Source of the DNA: Pseudomonas sp. B21-048
GTDB lineage: Bacteria; Pseudomonadota; Gammaproteobacteria; Pseudomonadales; Pseudomonadaceae
Length of the DNA: 64,000 nucleotides
Assembly (NCBI RefSeq): GCF_024748615.1
Contig: NZ_CP087168.1
Location: 310,001 to 374,000, forward strand
Direction of reading: 5' to 3'
In this document: piece after piece, positions 45,916 through 55,821 of the stretch
Layout of the letters: every line of letters begins with the position of its first letter
Position numbering within the stretch: the first letter of the stretch is position 1
Translations under genes and position numbers: made by a program
Notes under the pieces: generated by a model
What the model saw: only the letters and a program-made list of their open reading frames with translations
What the model was told of the DNA's origin: nothing
The model's database searches: none

Positions 45916-46884
45916 ATGAAATCGAACAAGACCCTGCTGACCACATTACTGTCCATGGGCCTGCTGGCCAGTGCTGGCGCCACTCAGGCAGCAGGCTGGT
46001 GCGAATCGGGAAAACCGGTGAAATTCGCCGGCCTGAACTGGGAAAGCGCCATGCTGCTGACCGACGTGATGCAAATCGTTTTGGAGAAAGGCTACGACTG
46101 CAAGACCGACAGCCTGCCAGGCAACTCCATCACCATGGAAAACGCCCTGAGCAGCAACGACATTCAAGTGTTTGCCGAAGAGTGGGTCGGTCGTAGCGAA
46201 GTCTGGAACAAGGCCGAGAAGGCCGGCAAGGTTGTCGGTGTCGGCGCTCCGGTCGTTGGCGCAATCGAAGGCTGGTACGTGCCGCGTTACGTGATCGAAG
46301 GTGATGCCAAGCGCAAGCTGGAGCCAAAAGCCCCGGACCTGAAAGCGATTGCCGATCTGGGTAAATACGCTGCAGTGTTCAAGGATCAGGAAGAGCCATC
46401 CAAGGGCCGTTTCTATAACTGCCCGGCCGGCTGGACCTGTGAGCTGGACAACAGCGAAATGCTCAAAAGCTATGGTCTGGAAAGCACCTACACCAACTTC
46501 CGTCCGGGCACCGGTCCCGCACTGGATGCCGCGGTGCTGTCGAGCTACAAACGTGGCGAGCCGATCTTGTTCTACTACTGGTCGCCAACCCCGCTGATGG
46601 GCCAAGTCGACCTGGTCAAACTCGAAGAGAAACCAGGCGTGGACAAGCGCGTGACCATCAAGGTCGGCCTGTCCAAGACTTTCCACGAGCAAGCCCCGGA
46701 ACTGGTTACCGTGCTGGAAAAGGTCAACCTGCCGATCGACCTGCTGAATCAGAACCTCGGACGCATGGCCAAAGAGCGGATCGAGTCGCCAAAACTGGCG
46801 AAGATCTTCCTGAAGGAACATCCTGAAGTCTGGCACGCATGGGTGAGCGAAGACGCAGCCAAAAAGATCGACGCGGCCTTGTAG
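45916..46884 (+). CDS. hutX: ABC transporter substrate-binding protein HutX
   Basis: A 322-residue periplasmic binding protein of the OpuAC/ProX type with signal peptide residues 1-24. The mature protein starts GWCESGKPVKFAGLNWESA; FAEEWVGRSEVW and the aromatic-rich FYYWSPTPLMGQVDLVKLEE resemble betaine/proline-binding proteins. In P. fluorescens the HutXWV system is linked to histidine uptake within the hut locus. The ribosome binding site is TAGGAGCGTC. The permease and ATPase follow on the same strand. Confidence 0.9.
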   Translation: MKSNKTLLTTLLSMGLLASAGATQAAGWCESGKPVKFAGLNWESAMLLTDVMQIVLEKGYDCKTDSLPGNSITMENALSSNDIQVFAEEWVGRSEVWNKAEKAGKVVGVGAPVVGAIEGWYVPRYVIEGDAKRKLEPKAPDLKAIADLGKYAAVFKDQEEPSKGRFYNCPAGWTCELDNSEMLKSYGLESTYTNFRPGTGPALDAAVLSSYKRGEPILFYYWSPTPLMGQVDLVKLEEKPGVDKRVTIKVGLSKTFHEQAPELVTVLEKVNLPIDLLNQNLGRMAKERIESPKLAKIFLKEHPEVWHAWVSEDAAKKIDAAL

Positions 46885-46954
46885 GTCGAGCTTCTCCGAC
46901 TGTCGGCAACGGCAGTCGGATGCTTGATCGCAACCCCTTGATTGAGAGTCTCTT

Positions 46955-47806
46955 ATGTTTCCCGAAAGCTTTACCTTTTCCATCGCCGACTGGGTCAATA
47001 GTTGGGTCGATACGCTGGTTACCAACTACGGCGATGTGTTCCGCAGCATCTCCGACACCCTGCTGTGGGCCATCGTCAATCTCGAAGGGCTGCTGCGTGC
47101 GGCGCCCTGGTGGCTGATGCTGGCGATCGTGGCGGGCGTTGCCTGGCACGCGACCCGCAAAGTCGTGACCACGTCGGTCATCGTCGGTCTGCTGTTCCTG
47201 GTGGGTGCGGTCGGCCTCTGGGACAAGCTGATGCAGACCCTGGCGCTGATGATGGTGGCGACGGTCATCTCGGTGTTGATCGGCATTCCGCTGGGCATCC
47301 TCTCGGCGCGCAGCAATCGCCTGCGTTCGGTGCTGATGCCGCTGCTGGACATCATGCAGACCATGCCGAGTTTCGTGTACCTGATTCCGGTGCTGATGCT
47401 GTTCGGCCTGGGCAAGGTCCCGGCGATTTTCGCCACGGTGATCTACGCCGCGCCGCCGCTGATCCGCCTGACCGATCTGGGTATTCGTCAGGTCGACGGT
47501 GAAGTAATGGAAGCGATCAACGCCTTCGGCGCCAATCGCTGGCAACAACTGTTTGGCGTGCAACTGCCGCTGGCCCTGCCGAGCATCATGGCCGGGATCA
47601 ACCAGACCACCATGATGGCCCTGTCGATGGTGGTCATCGCCTCGATGATCGGTGCCCGTGGCTTGGGTGAAGACGTGTTGGTGGGGATTCAGACCCTCAA
47701 CGTCGGACGGGGGCTTGAGGCCGGCCTGGCGATTGTGATTCTGGCAGTGGTCATCGACCGCATTACTCAGGCGTATGGTCGGCCACGGCATGAGGTGAGC
47801 AAATGA
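46955..47806 (+). CDS. hutW: ABC transporter permease HutW
   Basis: A 283-residue inner-membrane permease of the ProW/OpuAB type. It has five to six hydrophobic segments after an N-terminal amphipathic part, and the cytoplasmic coupling loop EAINAFGANRWQQLFGVQLPLALPSIMAGI contains the EAA-like motif. It works with HutX (binding protein) and HutV (ATPase). Its stop codon overlaps the hutV start by four bases. Confidence 0.92.
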   Translation: MFPESFTFSIADWVNSWVDTLVTNYGDVFRSISDTLLWAIVNLEGLLRAAPWWLMLAIVAGVAWHATRKVVTTSVIVGLLFLVGAVGLWDKLMQTLALMMVATVISVLIGIPLGILSARSNRLRSVLMPLLDIMQTMPSFVYLIPVLMLFGLGKVPAIFATVIYAAPPLIRLTDLGIRQVDGEVMEAINAFGANRWQQLFGVQLPLALPSIMAGINQTTMMALSMVVIASMIGARGLGEDVLVGIQTLNVGRGLEAGLAIVILAVVIDRITQAYGRPRHEVSK

Positions 47807-48654
47807 GCAACGAAGCCATTAGCAAAAGCAATGAAGCCATCAGCAAGATCGAAGTCAAAAACGTCTTCAAGATTTTCGGCAGCCGCTCCAAGGATGCGCT
47901 GGGCATGATTGGCCAGGGCAAGACCAAAGACCAGGTGCTGGCCGAAACCGGCTGCGTGGTTGGCGTGAACGACCTGTCGCTGAGCATCGGCACCGGCGAG
48001 ATCTTCGTGATCATGGGCCTGTCGGGTTCCGGCAAATCGACGCTGGTGCGTCACTTCAACCGCCTGATCGACCCGACCAGCGGCGCGATCCTGGTGGACG
48101 GCGTGGACATCCTGCAATACGACATGGAAGCCCTGCGCGAATTTCGCCGACACAAGATCAGCATGGTGTTCCAGAGCTTCGGCCTGCTGCCGCACAAGAC
48201 CGTGCTGGATAACGTCGCCTACGGCCTGAAAGTGCGTGGCGAGAGCAAGCAGATGTGCGCCGAGCGCGCGCTGCACTGGATCAACACCGTGGGCCTCAAG
48301 GGCTACGAAAACAAATACCCGCATCAGCTTTCCGGCGGTATGCGCCAGCGTGTGGGCCTGGCTCGCGCCTTGGCGGCGGACACCGACATCATCTTGATGG
48401 ACGAAGCGTTCAGCGCCCTTGATCCGTTGATTCGTGCCGAGATGCAGGACCAGTTGCTGGAACTGCAAAAGACCCTGCACAAGACTATCGTCTTCATCAC
48501 CCACGACCTCGACGAGGCCGTGCGCATTGGCAACCGGATTGCGATTCTCAAGGATGGCCGCCTGATTCAGGTGGGTACGCCAAGAGAGATCCTGCATTCA
48601 CCGGCGGATGAGTATGTGGACCGGTTTGTACAGCGGCGTGCTGCGGTGGTTTAA
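47803..48654 (+). CDS. hutV: ABC transporter ATP-binding protein HutV
   Basis: A 283-residue ATPase of the ProV/glycine-betaine class. Walker A is GLSGSGKSTLV, the signature motif LSGGMRQRVGLA, Walker B IILMDEAFSALD, and the H-loop FITHDLDEA. The CBS domains found at the C-terminus of osmoregulated ProV are absent, which fits a role in amino-acid uptake rather than osmotic control. A family A repeat separates it from the hutH paralogue. Confidence 0.93.
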   Translation: MSNEAISKSNEAISKIEVKNVFKIFGSRSKDALGMIGQGKTKDQVLAETGCVVGVNDLSLSIGTGEIFVIMGLSGSGKSTLVRHFNRLIDPTSGAILVDGVDILQYDMEALREFRRHKISMVFQSFGLLPHKTVLDNVAYGLKVRGESKQMCAERALHWINTVGLKGYENKYPHQLSGGMRQRVGLARALAADTDIILMDEAFSALDPLIRAEMQDQLLELQKTLHKTIVFITHDLDEAVRIGNRIAILKDGRLIQVGTPREILHSPADEYVDRFVQRRAAVV

Positions 48655-48659
48655 AGACC

Positions 48660-48794
48660 GATCGTTCTCACGCTCTGCGTGGGAATGCATCTCGTGACGC
48701 TCCGCGTCACACATGCGCAGGGCTTGAGCCTTGCGCTGACAACGGGACGCGGAGCGTCCCAGGCGGCATTCCCACGCAGAGCGTGGGAACGATC
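48660..48794. repeat. Intergenic repeat, family A, inside the hut operon
   Basis: It begins ATCGTTCTCACGCTCTGCG and ends CGCAGAGCGTGGGAACGATC, with internal GTGACGCTCCGCGTCAC and GGGACGCGGAGCGTCCC palindromes. The copy is about 135 bp and ends 18 bp before the start of the hutH paralogue, so it lies within an otherwise tight operon. Confidence 0.85.
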
Positions 48795-48812
48795 AAGTTC
48801 AAGAGGTTGAAG

Positions 48813-50336
48813 ATGTCCCAGGCTGAAAAAATCGTTATCGCCGACGCCCCGTTGCGCTGGCAGGATGTGGTCACAGTCGCTCGTCACGGCGCGCAGCTCG
48901 AGCTGTCGCCCCAGATCTGGACGCGGATCGAAAATGCCCAAGCGATCGTCCAGCGCATTGTCGCCAGCGGCGAGCGTGCCTATGGCGTCAACACCGGTCT
49001 GGGTGCCTTGTGCAACGTCTCGCTCAAAGACGAACAACTCAGCCAACTGTCGCGCAACACCTTGCTCAGCCATGCTTGTGGCGTCGGTGCGCCGCTGGCC
49101 GACGAGCAAACCCGCGCAATCATGTGCGCCGCCATCGTCAATTACAGCCATGGTAAATCCGGCATTCACCGTCGGGTGGTCGAGGCGCTGCTGGCGCTGC
49201 TCAATCGTGGCATCACCCCACAAGTGCCGTCCCAGGGCTCGGTGGGCTATCTGACCCACATGGCCCACATCGGAATCACGCTGCTGGGCGTCGGCAATGT
49301 CAGCTATCGCGGGCAGATCGTTTCCGCGCAGCAGGCGTTGAGCGAGGAAGGTTTGCAACCGGTTCAGCTCGGCGCCAAAGATGGTTTGTGCCTGGTCAAC
49401 GGCACGCCGTGCATGACTGGTCTCAGCTGTCTGGCCATTGCCGATGCGACGCGTCTGGTGCAGTGGGCCGATGTGATCGGTGCCATGAGCTTCGAAGCCC
49501 AGCGCGGCCAGATTGCCGCGTTCGACGCCGAGATCATCGCGCTCAAGCCTCACCCGGGCATGCAGCAGGTTGGTATCAATCTGCGGGCATTGCTCAAGGG
49601 CAGTGAAGTGATTGCCAGCAGCAAGGGTATTCGCACTCAGGATGCGTTGAGCATCCGTTCGATCCCGCAAGTCCACGGCGCCGCTCGCGATCAACTTGAG
49701 CACGCGAAAAAGCAGATCGAAACCGAACTCAACTCTGTCACCGACAACCCGATGCTGCTGGGCACGCCGGACAACTTCCGGGTGGTGTCCCAGGCCAACC
49801 CGCACGGTCAGTCAGTGGCATTGGCGGCGGATTTGCTGGCGATTGCCATGGCCGAAATCGGCTCCATCGCCGAGCGTCGCCTGGACCGCTTGATCAACCC
49901 GCACGTCAGCGGTTTGCCGGCGTTTCTGGTGGCCAATCCCGGGGTGAATTCCGGGATGATGATCGTCCAGTACGTTGCCGCGTCCCTGTGCGCGGAAAAC
50001 CGTCAATTGGCGCAACCGGCGGTGCTCGACAACTTCGTCACTTCGGGCTTGCAGGAAGACCACTTGAGCATGGGCACCAATGCGGCGCTGAAGCTGCATC
50101 GCGCGTTGGAAAACTGCACGCAGATCCTCGCCATTGAATATTTGCTGGCATCCCAGGCGTTTGAATTCCTCAAAGAGCAACGCTTTGGCGCTGGTACTGA
50201 TACCGCGTGGCGTCTGCTGCGTGAGCGGGTTCCGGCCTACGACCAGGATCGCTGGCTGGCACCGGACATTGCCGCCGCTGCCAGTGTTTTGAAAGACCCG
50301 ATTTTGTTGCACAAGGCTTTACCGAACCTGAACTGA
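48813..50336 (+). CDS. HutH-like lyase-family protein lacking the MIO triad
   Basis: A 507-residue member of the histidine/phenylalanine ammonia-lyase family, full length and undisrupted. AGAGG supports the ATG at 48813. The prosthetic-group loop, [11 protein letters not shown] in the neighbouring HutH, reads GSVG-YLTH here (residues 142-149): exactly Ala-Ser-Gly, which would form MIO, is missing. Tyr57 is kept, but the position of HutH active-site Tyr is Leu279, and the Phe of NFHAEP is Pro330. NGTQ became NGTP at 196-199; QEDH and Arg282 remain. It cannot use the known MIO mechanism. It may be an inactive partner or an enzyme of another kind. It sits between hutV and hutH. Databases often call this copy hutH1. 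Confidence 0.85.
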   Translation: MSQAEKIVIADAPLRWQDVVTVARHGAQLELSPQIWTRIENAQAIVQRIVASGERAYGVNTGLGALCNVSLKDEQLSQLSRNTLLSHACGVGAPLADEQTRAIMCAAIVNYSHGKSGIHRRVVEALLALLNRGITPQVPSQGSVGYLTHMAHIGITLLGVGNVSYRGQIVSAQQALSEEGLQPVQLGAKDGLCLVNGTPCMTGLSCLAIADATRLVQWADVIGAMSFEAQRGQIAAFDAEIIALKPHPGMQQVGINLRALLKGSEVIASSKGIRTQDALSIRSIPQVHGAARDQLEHAKKQIETELNSVTDNPMLLGTPDNFRVVSQANPHGQSVALAADLLAIAMAEIGSIAERRLDRLINPHVSGLPAFLVANPGVNSGMMIVQYVAASLCAENRQLAQPAVLDNFVTSGLQEDHLSMGTNAALKLHRALENCTQILAIEYLLASQAFEFLKEQRFGAGTDTAWRLLRERVPAYDQDRWLAPDIAAAASVLKDPILLHKALPNLN

Positions 50337-50454
50337 AATCCACAACACCAGCGTGCCAAGGCGCCAGCCCCTCTCAAAAAGTCGGGAAGCGACGGACAAC
50401 GGAAATTTCCGGAGCGTCTGGTTAGTTAATAAAAACTCTCAAAAGGAGAATGAT

Positions 50455-51987
50455 GTGACTGCGCTTAATTTGATTCCCGGCCAGCTGAGCCTTGCCCAAC
50501 TGCGTGATGTTTATCAGCAACCGGTCAACATCACCCTCGACGAAAGTGCTTCGGCGCAAATCGAAGCCAGCGTTGCCTGTGTGGAACAGATCCTCGCCGA
50601 GAACCGCACCGCTTATGGCATCAACACCGGTTTCGGCCTGCTGGCCTCGACCCGCATCGCCAGTGAAGACCTGGAAAACCTCCAGCGCTCGCTGGTGCTG
50701 TCCCACGCCGCCGGTGTTGGCGAGCCGATCAGCGACGCCTTGGTGCGGCTGGTCATGGTGCTCAAGGTCAACAGCCTGAGCCGTGGTTTTTCCGGCATTC
50801 GCCGCGTGGTGATCGATGCACTGATCGCGCTAATCAATGCCGAGGTGTATCCGCACATTCCATTGAAAGGTTCGGTCGGCGCCTCCGGCGATTTGGCACC
50901 ATTGGCGCACATGTCGCTGGTGCTGCTGGGTGAAGGCAAGGCGCGTTACAAAGGCGAGTGGCTACCCGCCACCGAAGCGCTGAAAGTTGCTGGTCTGACT
51001 CCGCTGACCCTGGCTGCCAAAGAAGGTCTGGCGCTGCTCAACGGTACCCAGGTTTCCACCGCTTACGCTCTTCGTGGCTTGTTTGAAGGCGAAGATCTGT
51101 TCGCCGGTGCCGTAGCGCTGGGTGCCCTGACCGTCGAAGCGGTGCTGGGCTCGCGCTCGCCGTTCGATGCACGCATTCATGCGGCTCGCGGCCAGAAAGG
51201 CCAGATCGACGCTGCGGCTGCTTACCGCGATCTGCTGGGTGAGCGCAGCGAAGTGTCCGACTCGCACCAGAACTGCGAAAAGGTCCAGGACCCGTACTCC
51301 CTGCGCTGCCAGCCGCAAGTCATGGGCGCCTGCCTGACCCAGTTCCGTCAGGCCGCCGAAGTGCTCGCCATCGAAGCCAACGCCGTCTCCGACAACCCGC
51401 TGGTGTTCGCCGCTGAAGGCGACGTGATCTCCGGCGGTAACTTCCACGCCGAGCCGGTGGCCATGGCTGCCGACAACATGGCGTTGGCTATCGCCGAAAT
51501 CGGCTCCCTGAGCGAACGCCGCATCTCGCTGATGATGGACAAACATATGTCGCAACTGCCGCCGTTCCTGGTGGCCAATGGCGGCGTGAACTCCGGCTTC
51601 ATGATCGCCCAGGTGACTGCTGCGGCGCTGGCCAGCGAAAACAAGGCGTTGTCTCATCCGCACTCGGTGGACAGTCTGCCGACTTCCGCCAACCAGGAGG
51701 ACCATGTGTCCATGGCTCCGGCAGCGGGCAAGCGTCTGTGGGAAATGGCGGAAAACACGCGTGGGGTTCTGGCGGTGGAATGGCTGGCGGCAGCTCAGGG
51801 GCTCGATCTGCGTGAAGGTCTGAAAACCTCGTCCAAACTGGAAAAGGTTCGGGCGATTTTGCGGGCTGAAGTGCCGTTTTATGAGAAGGACCGTTTCTTT
51901 GCGCCAGACATCAATGCAGCGAGCGAGTTGTTGGCGACGCGTTGCCTGAATGAGCTGGTTACGACGAAGTTGCTGCCTAGCCTGTAA
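50455..51987 (+). CDS. hutH: Histidine ammonia-lyase
   Basis: Deaminates histidine to urocanate and ammonia, the first step of the pathway, using the MIO group made by self-cyclisation of Ala143-Ser144-Gly145 in [14 protein letters not shown]. Tyr54, the [10 protein letters not shown] segment with its Tyr and Arg, the NFHAEP Phe and NQEDH are all in place. The length of 510 residues from GTG at 50455 is standard, and AAAGGAG lies seven bases upstream. The longer in-frame upstream start reads through a non-conserved leader. This is the histidase that can support the pathway. Confidence 0.97.
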   Translation: MTALNLIPGQLSLAQLRDVYQQPVNITLDESASAQIEASVACVEQILAENRTAYGINTGFGLLASTRIASEDLENLQRSLVLSHAAGVGEPISDALVRLVMVLKVNSLSRGFSGIRRVVIDALIALINAEVYPHIPLKGSVGASGDLAPLAHMSLVLLGEGKARYKGEWLPATEALKVAGLTPLTLAAKEGLALLNGTQVSTAYALRGLFEGEDLFAGAVALGALTVEAVLGSRSPFDARIHAARGQKGQIDAAAAYRDLLGERSEVSDSHQNCEKVQDPYSLRCQPQVMGACLTQFRQAAEVLAIEANAVSDNPLVFAAEGDVISGGNFHAEPVAMAADNMALAIAEIGSLSERRISLMMDKHMSQLPPFLVANGGVNSGFMIAQVTAAALASENKALSHPHSVDSLPTSANQEDHVSMAPAAGKRLWEMAENTRGVLAVEWLAAAQGLDLREGLKTSSKLEKVRAILRAEVPFYEKDRFFAPDINAASELLATRCLNELVTTKLLPSL

Positions 51988-51995
51988 TGGCCTTT

Positions 51996-52057
51996 TCGCG
52001 AACAGTCTCGCTCCCACATTAGAATGCATCCCCCTGTGGGAGCGAGCCTGCTCGCGA
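51996..52057. repeat. REPIN between hutH and hutT
   Basis: Left part (51996-52018, TCGCG...CTCCCACA) and right part (52035-52057, TGTGGGAGCGAGCCTGCTCGCGA shortened to key parts TGTGGGAGC and GCTCGCGA) are inverted copies. It lies 9 bases after hutH. Confidence 0.75.
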
Positions 52058-52096
52058 TTCGATTTTGCGTCGGATAAGAATAATTAAGGACGAGAA

Positions 52097-53506
52097 ATGC
52101 AACAGCCAACAAAAGGTTTGAAACGCGGGCTCTCTGCCCGACATATTCGCTTCATGGCGCTGGGGTCGGCGATCGGCACCGGGCTGTTCTACGGTTCTGC
52201 CTCGGCCATTCAAATGGCCGGGCCTGCGGTATTGCTCGCTTATCTGATCGGTGGCGCGGCGGTGTTCATGGTTATGCGCGCCCTCGGCGAGATGGCGGTA
52301 CACAACCCGGTGGCCGGCTCTTTCGGCCATTACGCCAGCACCTATCTGGGGCCGATGGCAGGCTTCATCCTCGGTTGGACCTATGCGTTCGAAATGGTCA
52401 TCGTCGGTATGGCCGACGTCACCGCGTTCGGTATTTACATGGGCTTCTGGTTTCCGGAAGTCGCTCGCTGGATCTGGGTACTCGGCATCGTTTCGGTGGT
52501 CGGCGGCTTGAACCTGTGCAACGTCAAAGTCTTCGGTGAAATGGAGTTCTGGTTGTCGCTGCTCAAGGTCGCGGCCATCGTTGCGATGATCCTGGGTGGC
52601 TTCGGCATCATGCTGTTCGGTATCAGCACCGCGCCCGGCGCCCAGGCGACCGACATCAGCAACCTCTGGAGCCATGGCGGCTTTATGCCCAACGGCGTAG
52701 GTGGCCTGATCGCTTCGTTTGCCGTGGTGATGTTTGCGTTTGGCGGCATTGAAATCATCGGCGTAACGGCGGGTGAAGCCAAAGACCCGCAGCACGTGCT
52801 GCCCCGGGCGATCAATGCCGTACCGTTGCGTATCCTGCTGTTCTACGTGCTGACGATGTTTGTGCTGATGTCGATCTTTCCTTGGCAGCAGATTGGCAGC
52901 CAGGGCAGTCCATTCGTGCAGATTTTCGACAACCTCGGGATCAGTTCGGCGGCGACCATCCTCAATATTGTGGTGATCTCGGCGGCGGTGTCGGCCATCA
53001 ACAGTGACATCTTCGGCGCGGGCCGGATGATGTACGGTCTGGCCCAGCAAGGGCATGCGCCCAAGGGCTTCGCCCGCCTGTCGGTCAATGGCGTGCCATG
53101 GATGACCGTGGTGGTGATGAGTGCCGCGCTGCTGCTGGGCGTGCTGCTGAACTACCTGATTCCGGAAAACGTGTTTCTGTTGATCGCCTCCATCGCAACC
53201 TTTGCCACGGTGTGGGTCTGGCTGATGATTCTGTTCACCCAGGTGGCGATGCGTCGTTCCATGAACGCCGAGCAGGTCGCACAACTGAAATTCCCGGTGC
53301 CGTTCTGGCCTTATGCGCCGATGGCGGCGATTGCTTTAATGCTGTTCATTTTCGGCGTGCTGGGCTATTTCCCGGATACCCAGGCGGCTCTGATCGTCGG
53401 CGTGGTCTGGATTGTATTGCTGGTGCTGGCGTACCTGACGTGGGTGAAACCGGCGGCAGGGAAGGCAGTACCGGTGGAGCGGGAACCTTCTTTTTCTCAT
53501 CGATAA
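52097..53506 (+). CDS. hutT: Amino-acid permease HutT
   Basis: A 469-residue transporter of the AAT (amino acid-polyamine) family with 12 hydrophobic segments. It begins [23 protein letters not shown], the AAT signature of permeases such as ProY and HisP. The conserved helix block [16 protein letters not shown] is present. In Pseudomonas HutT is the main histidine/urocanate permease of the hut cluster. It is followed by hutI after 17 bases. Confidence 0.94.
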   Translation: MQQPTKGLKRGLSARHIRFMALGSAIGTGLFYGSASAIQMAGPAVLLAYLIGGAAVFMVMRALGEMAVHNPVAGSFGHYASTYLGPMAGFILGWTYAFEMVIVGMADVTAFGIYMGFWFPEVARWIWVLGIVSVVGGLNLCNVKVFGEMEFWLSLLKVAAIVAMILGGFGIMLFGISTAPGAQATDISNLWSHGGFMPNGVGGLIASFAVVMFAFGGIEIIGVTAGEAKDPQHVLPRAINAVPLRILLFYVLTMFVLMSIFPWQQIGSQGSPFVQIFDNLGISSAATILNIVVISAAVSAINSDIFGAGRMMYGLAQQGHAPKGFARLSVNGVPWMTVVVMSAALLLGVLLNYLIPENVFLLIASIATFATVWVWLMILFTQVAMRRSMNAEQVAQLKFPVPFWPYAPMAAIALMLFIFGVLGYFPDTQAALIVGVVWIVLLVLAYLTWVKPAAGKAVPVEREPSFSHR

Positions 53507-53523
53507 CCTAACGGAGGCCACGG

Positions 53524-54729
53524 ATGAAAACTCTCTGGCAACACTGCCACGTCGCAACCATGGCGCAAGGCGTCTACTCGATCATCGAGGATGCGGCCAT
53601 CGTGACGTCAGGTGCGCACATTGAGTGGATCGGCCCACGCGCTGAACTGCCGTCGGGCGAGTACCCGGCAGTCAATGATCTTAAAGGGGCCTGGGTGACT
53701 CCGGGCCTGATCGACTGCCACACTCACACGGTGTTCGGTGGTAACCGCAGCGGTGAATTCGAGCAACGTCTGCAAGGCGTCAGCTACGCGGAAATCGCAG
53801 CGGCCGGTGGTGGCATCGCCAGCACCGTGCGCGCTACTCGCGCGGCAACTGAAGACGAGCTGTTCGCCAGCGCCGCCAAGCGCCTGAAGAGCCTGATGCG
53901 CGACGGCGTGACCACGGTCGAGATGAAGTCCGGCTACGGCCTGGACCTGGCCAGCGAACGCAAGATCCTGCGGGTCATCCGTCGTCTTGGCGCCGAGCTG
54001 CCAGTCAGCGTGCGCAGCACTTGCCTTGCCGCCCATGCCTTGCCTCCGGAATACGCGGACCGCGCCGACGCTTACATCGATCACATCTGCAGCGAAATGC
54101 TCCCGGCCCTGGCGGCCGAAGGGTTGGTGGATGCGGTGGACGCTTTCTGCGAATACCTGGCGTTTTCGCCGGAGCAGGTCGAGCGGGTTTTCGTTGCCGC
54201 GCAGAACCTCGGTTTGTCGGTGAAGCTGCACGCCGAACAATTGTCGTCGCTGCACGGTTCGAGCCTGGCGGCGCGTTATCACGCACTGTCCGCTGATCAT
54301 CTGGAATTCATGACCGAAGACGACGCCATCGCCATGGCCAAGTCCGGCACCGTCGCGGTATTGCTGCCCGGCGCGTTCTACTTCCTGCGGGAAACCCAAT
54401 TACCGCCGATGGAAGCCCTGCGCAAACACGGCGTAAAAATCGCCATCGCCAGCGATCTCAACCCGGGCACTTCGCCGGCGCTGTCGTTGCGCTTGATGTT
54501 GAACATGGCCTGCACCTGTTTCCGCATGACCCCGGAAGAGGCCCTGGCGGGCGCAACGATTCATGCCGCCACCGCGCTGGGCATGGCCGAGACTCACGGT
54601 TCGCTGGAAGCCGGCAAAGTCGCAGACTTCGTCGCCTGGCAGATTGATCGACCGGCCGACCTGTCGTACTGGCTGGGCGGCGACCTGGAAAAACGCGTCG
54701 TGCGTCACGGCGTCGAAACAAGCGTTTAG
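53524..54729 (+). CDS. hutI: Imidazolonepropionase
   Basis: Hydrolyses imidazolonepropionate to N-formimidoyl-glutamate, the third step. A 401-residue zinc amidohydrolase with the metal pair in [13 protein letters not shown], the conserved [17 protein letters not shown], and [10 protein letters not shown] near the end. It starts at ATG 53524 with a GGAGG ribosome binding site. HutG is 10 bases downstream. Confidence 0.97.
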   Translation: MKTLWQHCHVATMAQGVYSIIEDAAIVTSGAHIEWIGPRAELPSGEYPAVNDLKGAWVTPGLIDCHTHTVFGGNRSGEFEQRLQGVSYAEIAAAGGGIASTVRATRAATEDELFASAAKRLKSLMRDGVTTVEMKSGYGLDLASERKILRVIRRLGAELPVSVRSTCLAAHALPPEYADRADAYIDHICSEMLPALAAEGLVDAVDAFCEYLAFSPEQVERVFVAAQNLGLSVKLHAEQLSSLHGSSLAARYHALSADHLEFMTEDDAIAMAKSGTVAVLLPGAFYFLRETQLPPMEALRKHGVKIAIASDLNPGTSPALSLRLMLNMACTCFRMTPEEALAGATIHAATALGMAETHGSLEAGKVADFVAWQIDRPADLSYWLGGDLEKRVVRHGVETSV

Positions 54730-54739
54730 GAGAGCAGTT

Positions 54740-55543
54740 GTGGATAAGGTTCTGAACTTCAAACAAGGCCGTGTGCCGCTGCTGATCAGCATGCCCCACG
54801 CCGGCCTGCGCCTGACCCCAGTGGTCGAAGCGGGATTGATTCCCGACGCGAAAAGCCTGCCGGACACCGACTGGCACATCCCAAGGCTTTACGAATTCGC
54901 CGCCGAGCTGGGCGCCAGCACCCTGGCAGCCGAGTACTCGCGGTTTGTCATCGACCTGAACCGGCCGTCCGACGACAAGCCTTTATATGTCGGCGCCACC
55001 ACCGGCCTGTACCCGGCGACGTTGTTCGACGGTATTCCGTTGTTCCGCGAAGGGCTGGAGCCATCGGCCGCAGAACGGGCGACGTATCTGGAACACATCT
55101 GGACGCCGTACCACCGGACCTTGCAGGAAGAACTGGCGCGACTGAAAGCCGAGTTCGGCTACGCACTGCTATTCGATGCACACTCGATCCGCTCGATCAT
55201 CCCGCATCTGTTCGACGGCAAGTTGCCGGACTTCAACCTCGGCACCTTCAATGGCGCCAGTTGCGATCCCCAATTGGCCAGCCAACTGGAAGCCATCTGC
55301 GCACGGCATGGCGATTACAGCCATGTGCTGAACGGTCGCTTCAAGGGCGGGCACATCACCCGGCATTACGGCAACCCGGCCGAGAACATCCATGCCGTGC
55401 AACTGGAGTTGGGTCAGTGCACGTACATGGAAGAGTTCGAGCCATTCCGCTATCGCCCTGACCTGGCGGCGCCGACGCAAGTGGTGCTCAGGGAATTGTT
55501 GCAAGGGTTGTTGGCGTGGGGACAGGAACACTACAAGCGCTAA
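54740..55543 (+). CDS. hutG: N-formylglutamate deformylase
   Basis: Releases formate from N-formyl-glutamate, the last step, giving glutamate. It is a 267-residue metalloenzyme. GTG at 54740 is the start (after AGGAGAGC), giving MDKVLNFKQGRVPLLISMPH. The metal site is in LLFDAHSIRS with later HAVQLELGQCTYME. With HutF it forms the two-step branch used by pseudomonads instead of formiminoglutamase. It is the last gene of the cluster. Confidence 0.97.
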   Translation: MDKVLNFKQGRVPLLISMPHAGLRLTPVVEAGLIPDAKSLPDTDWHIPRLYEFAAELGASTLAAEYSRFVIDLNRPSDDKPLYVGATTGLYPATLFDGIPLFREGLEPSAAERATYLEHIWTPYHRTLQEELARLKAEFGYALLFDAHSIRSIIPHLFDGKLPDFNLGTFNGASCDPQLASQLEAICARHGDYSHVLNGRFKGGHITRHYGNPAENIHAVQLELGQCTYMEEFEPFRYRPDLAAPTQVVLRELLQGLLAWGQEHYKR

Positions 55544-55560
55544 AGCTCAGCACAATACCC

Positions 55561-55710
55561 TGTGGCGAGGGAGCTTGTCGGAACGCCGCACCGCCCCGTT
55601 CGGCTGCGCAGCAGTCGTAATTCCTGCACGCGCGGTAAATCTGTCGGAAATCGATTGAATGTGTTGGGGCTGCTTCGCCGCCCCAACGGGGCGGGCGGCG
55701 GCTGACAAAC
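55561..55710. repeat. Degenerate REP-type region after hutG
   Basis: TGTGGCGAGGGAGCTTG opens the region, CCGCCCCGTT (55591-55600) pairs with AACGGGGCGG (55685-55694), and GGGGC-TGCTTCGCC-GCCCC forms a hairpin at 55666-55684. It resembles the repeat at 43533 with losses. It may end the hut transcript. Confidence 0.55.
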
Positions 55711-55821
55711 TCTGACGCTGCAAGGGGCATGCTCATTGAAGTCATTCGGGTTTATGATGCCGGACGGCAGAATAATAGAAGTCCCCCCCAGGGATGACCT
55801 CGACCCCTTACGGAGCGCGCA

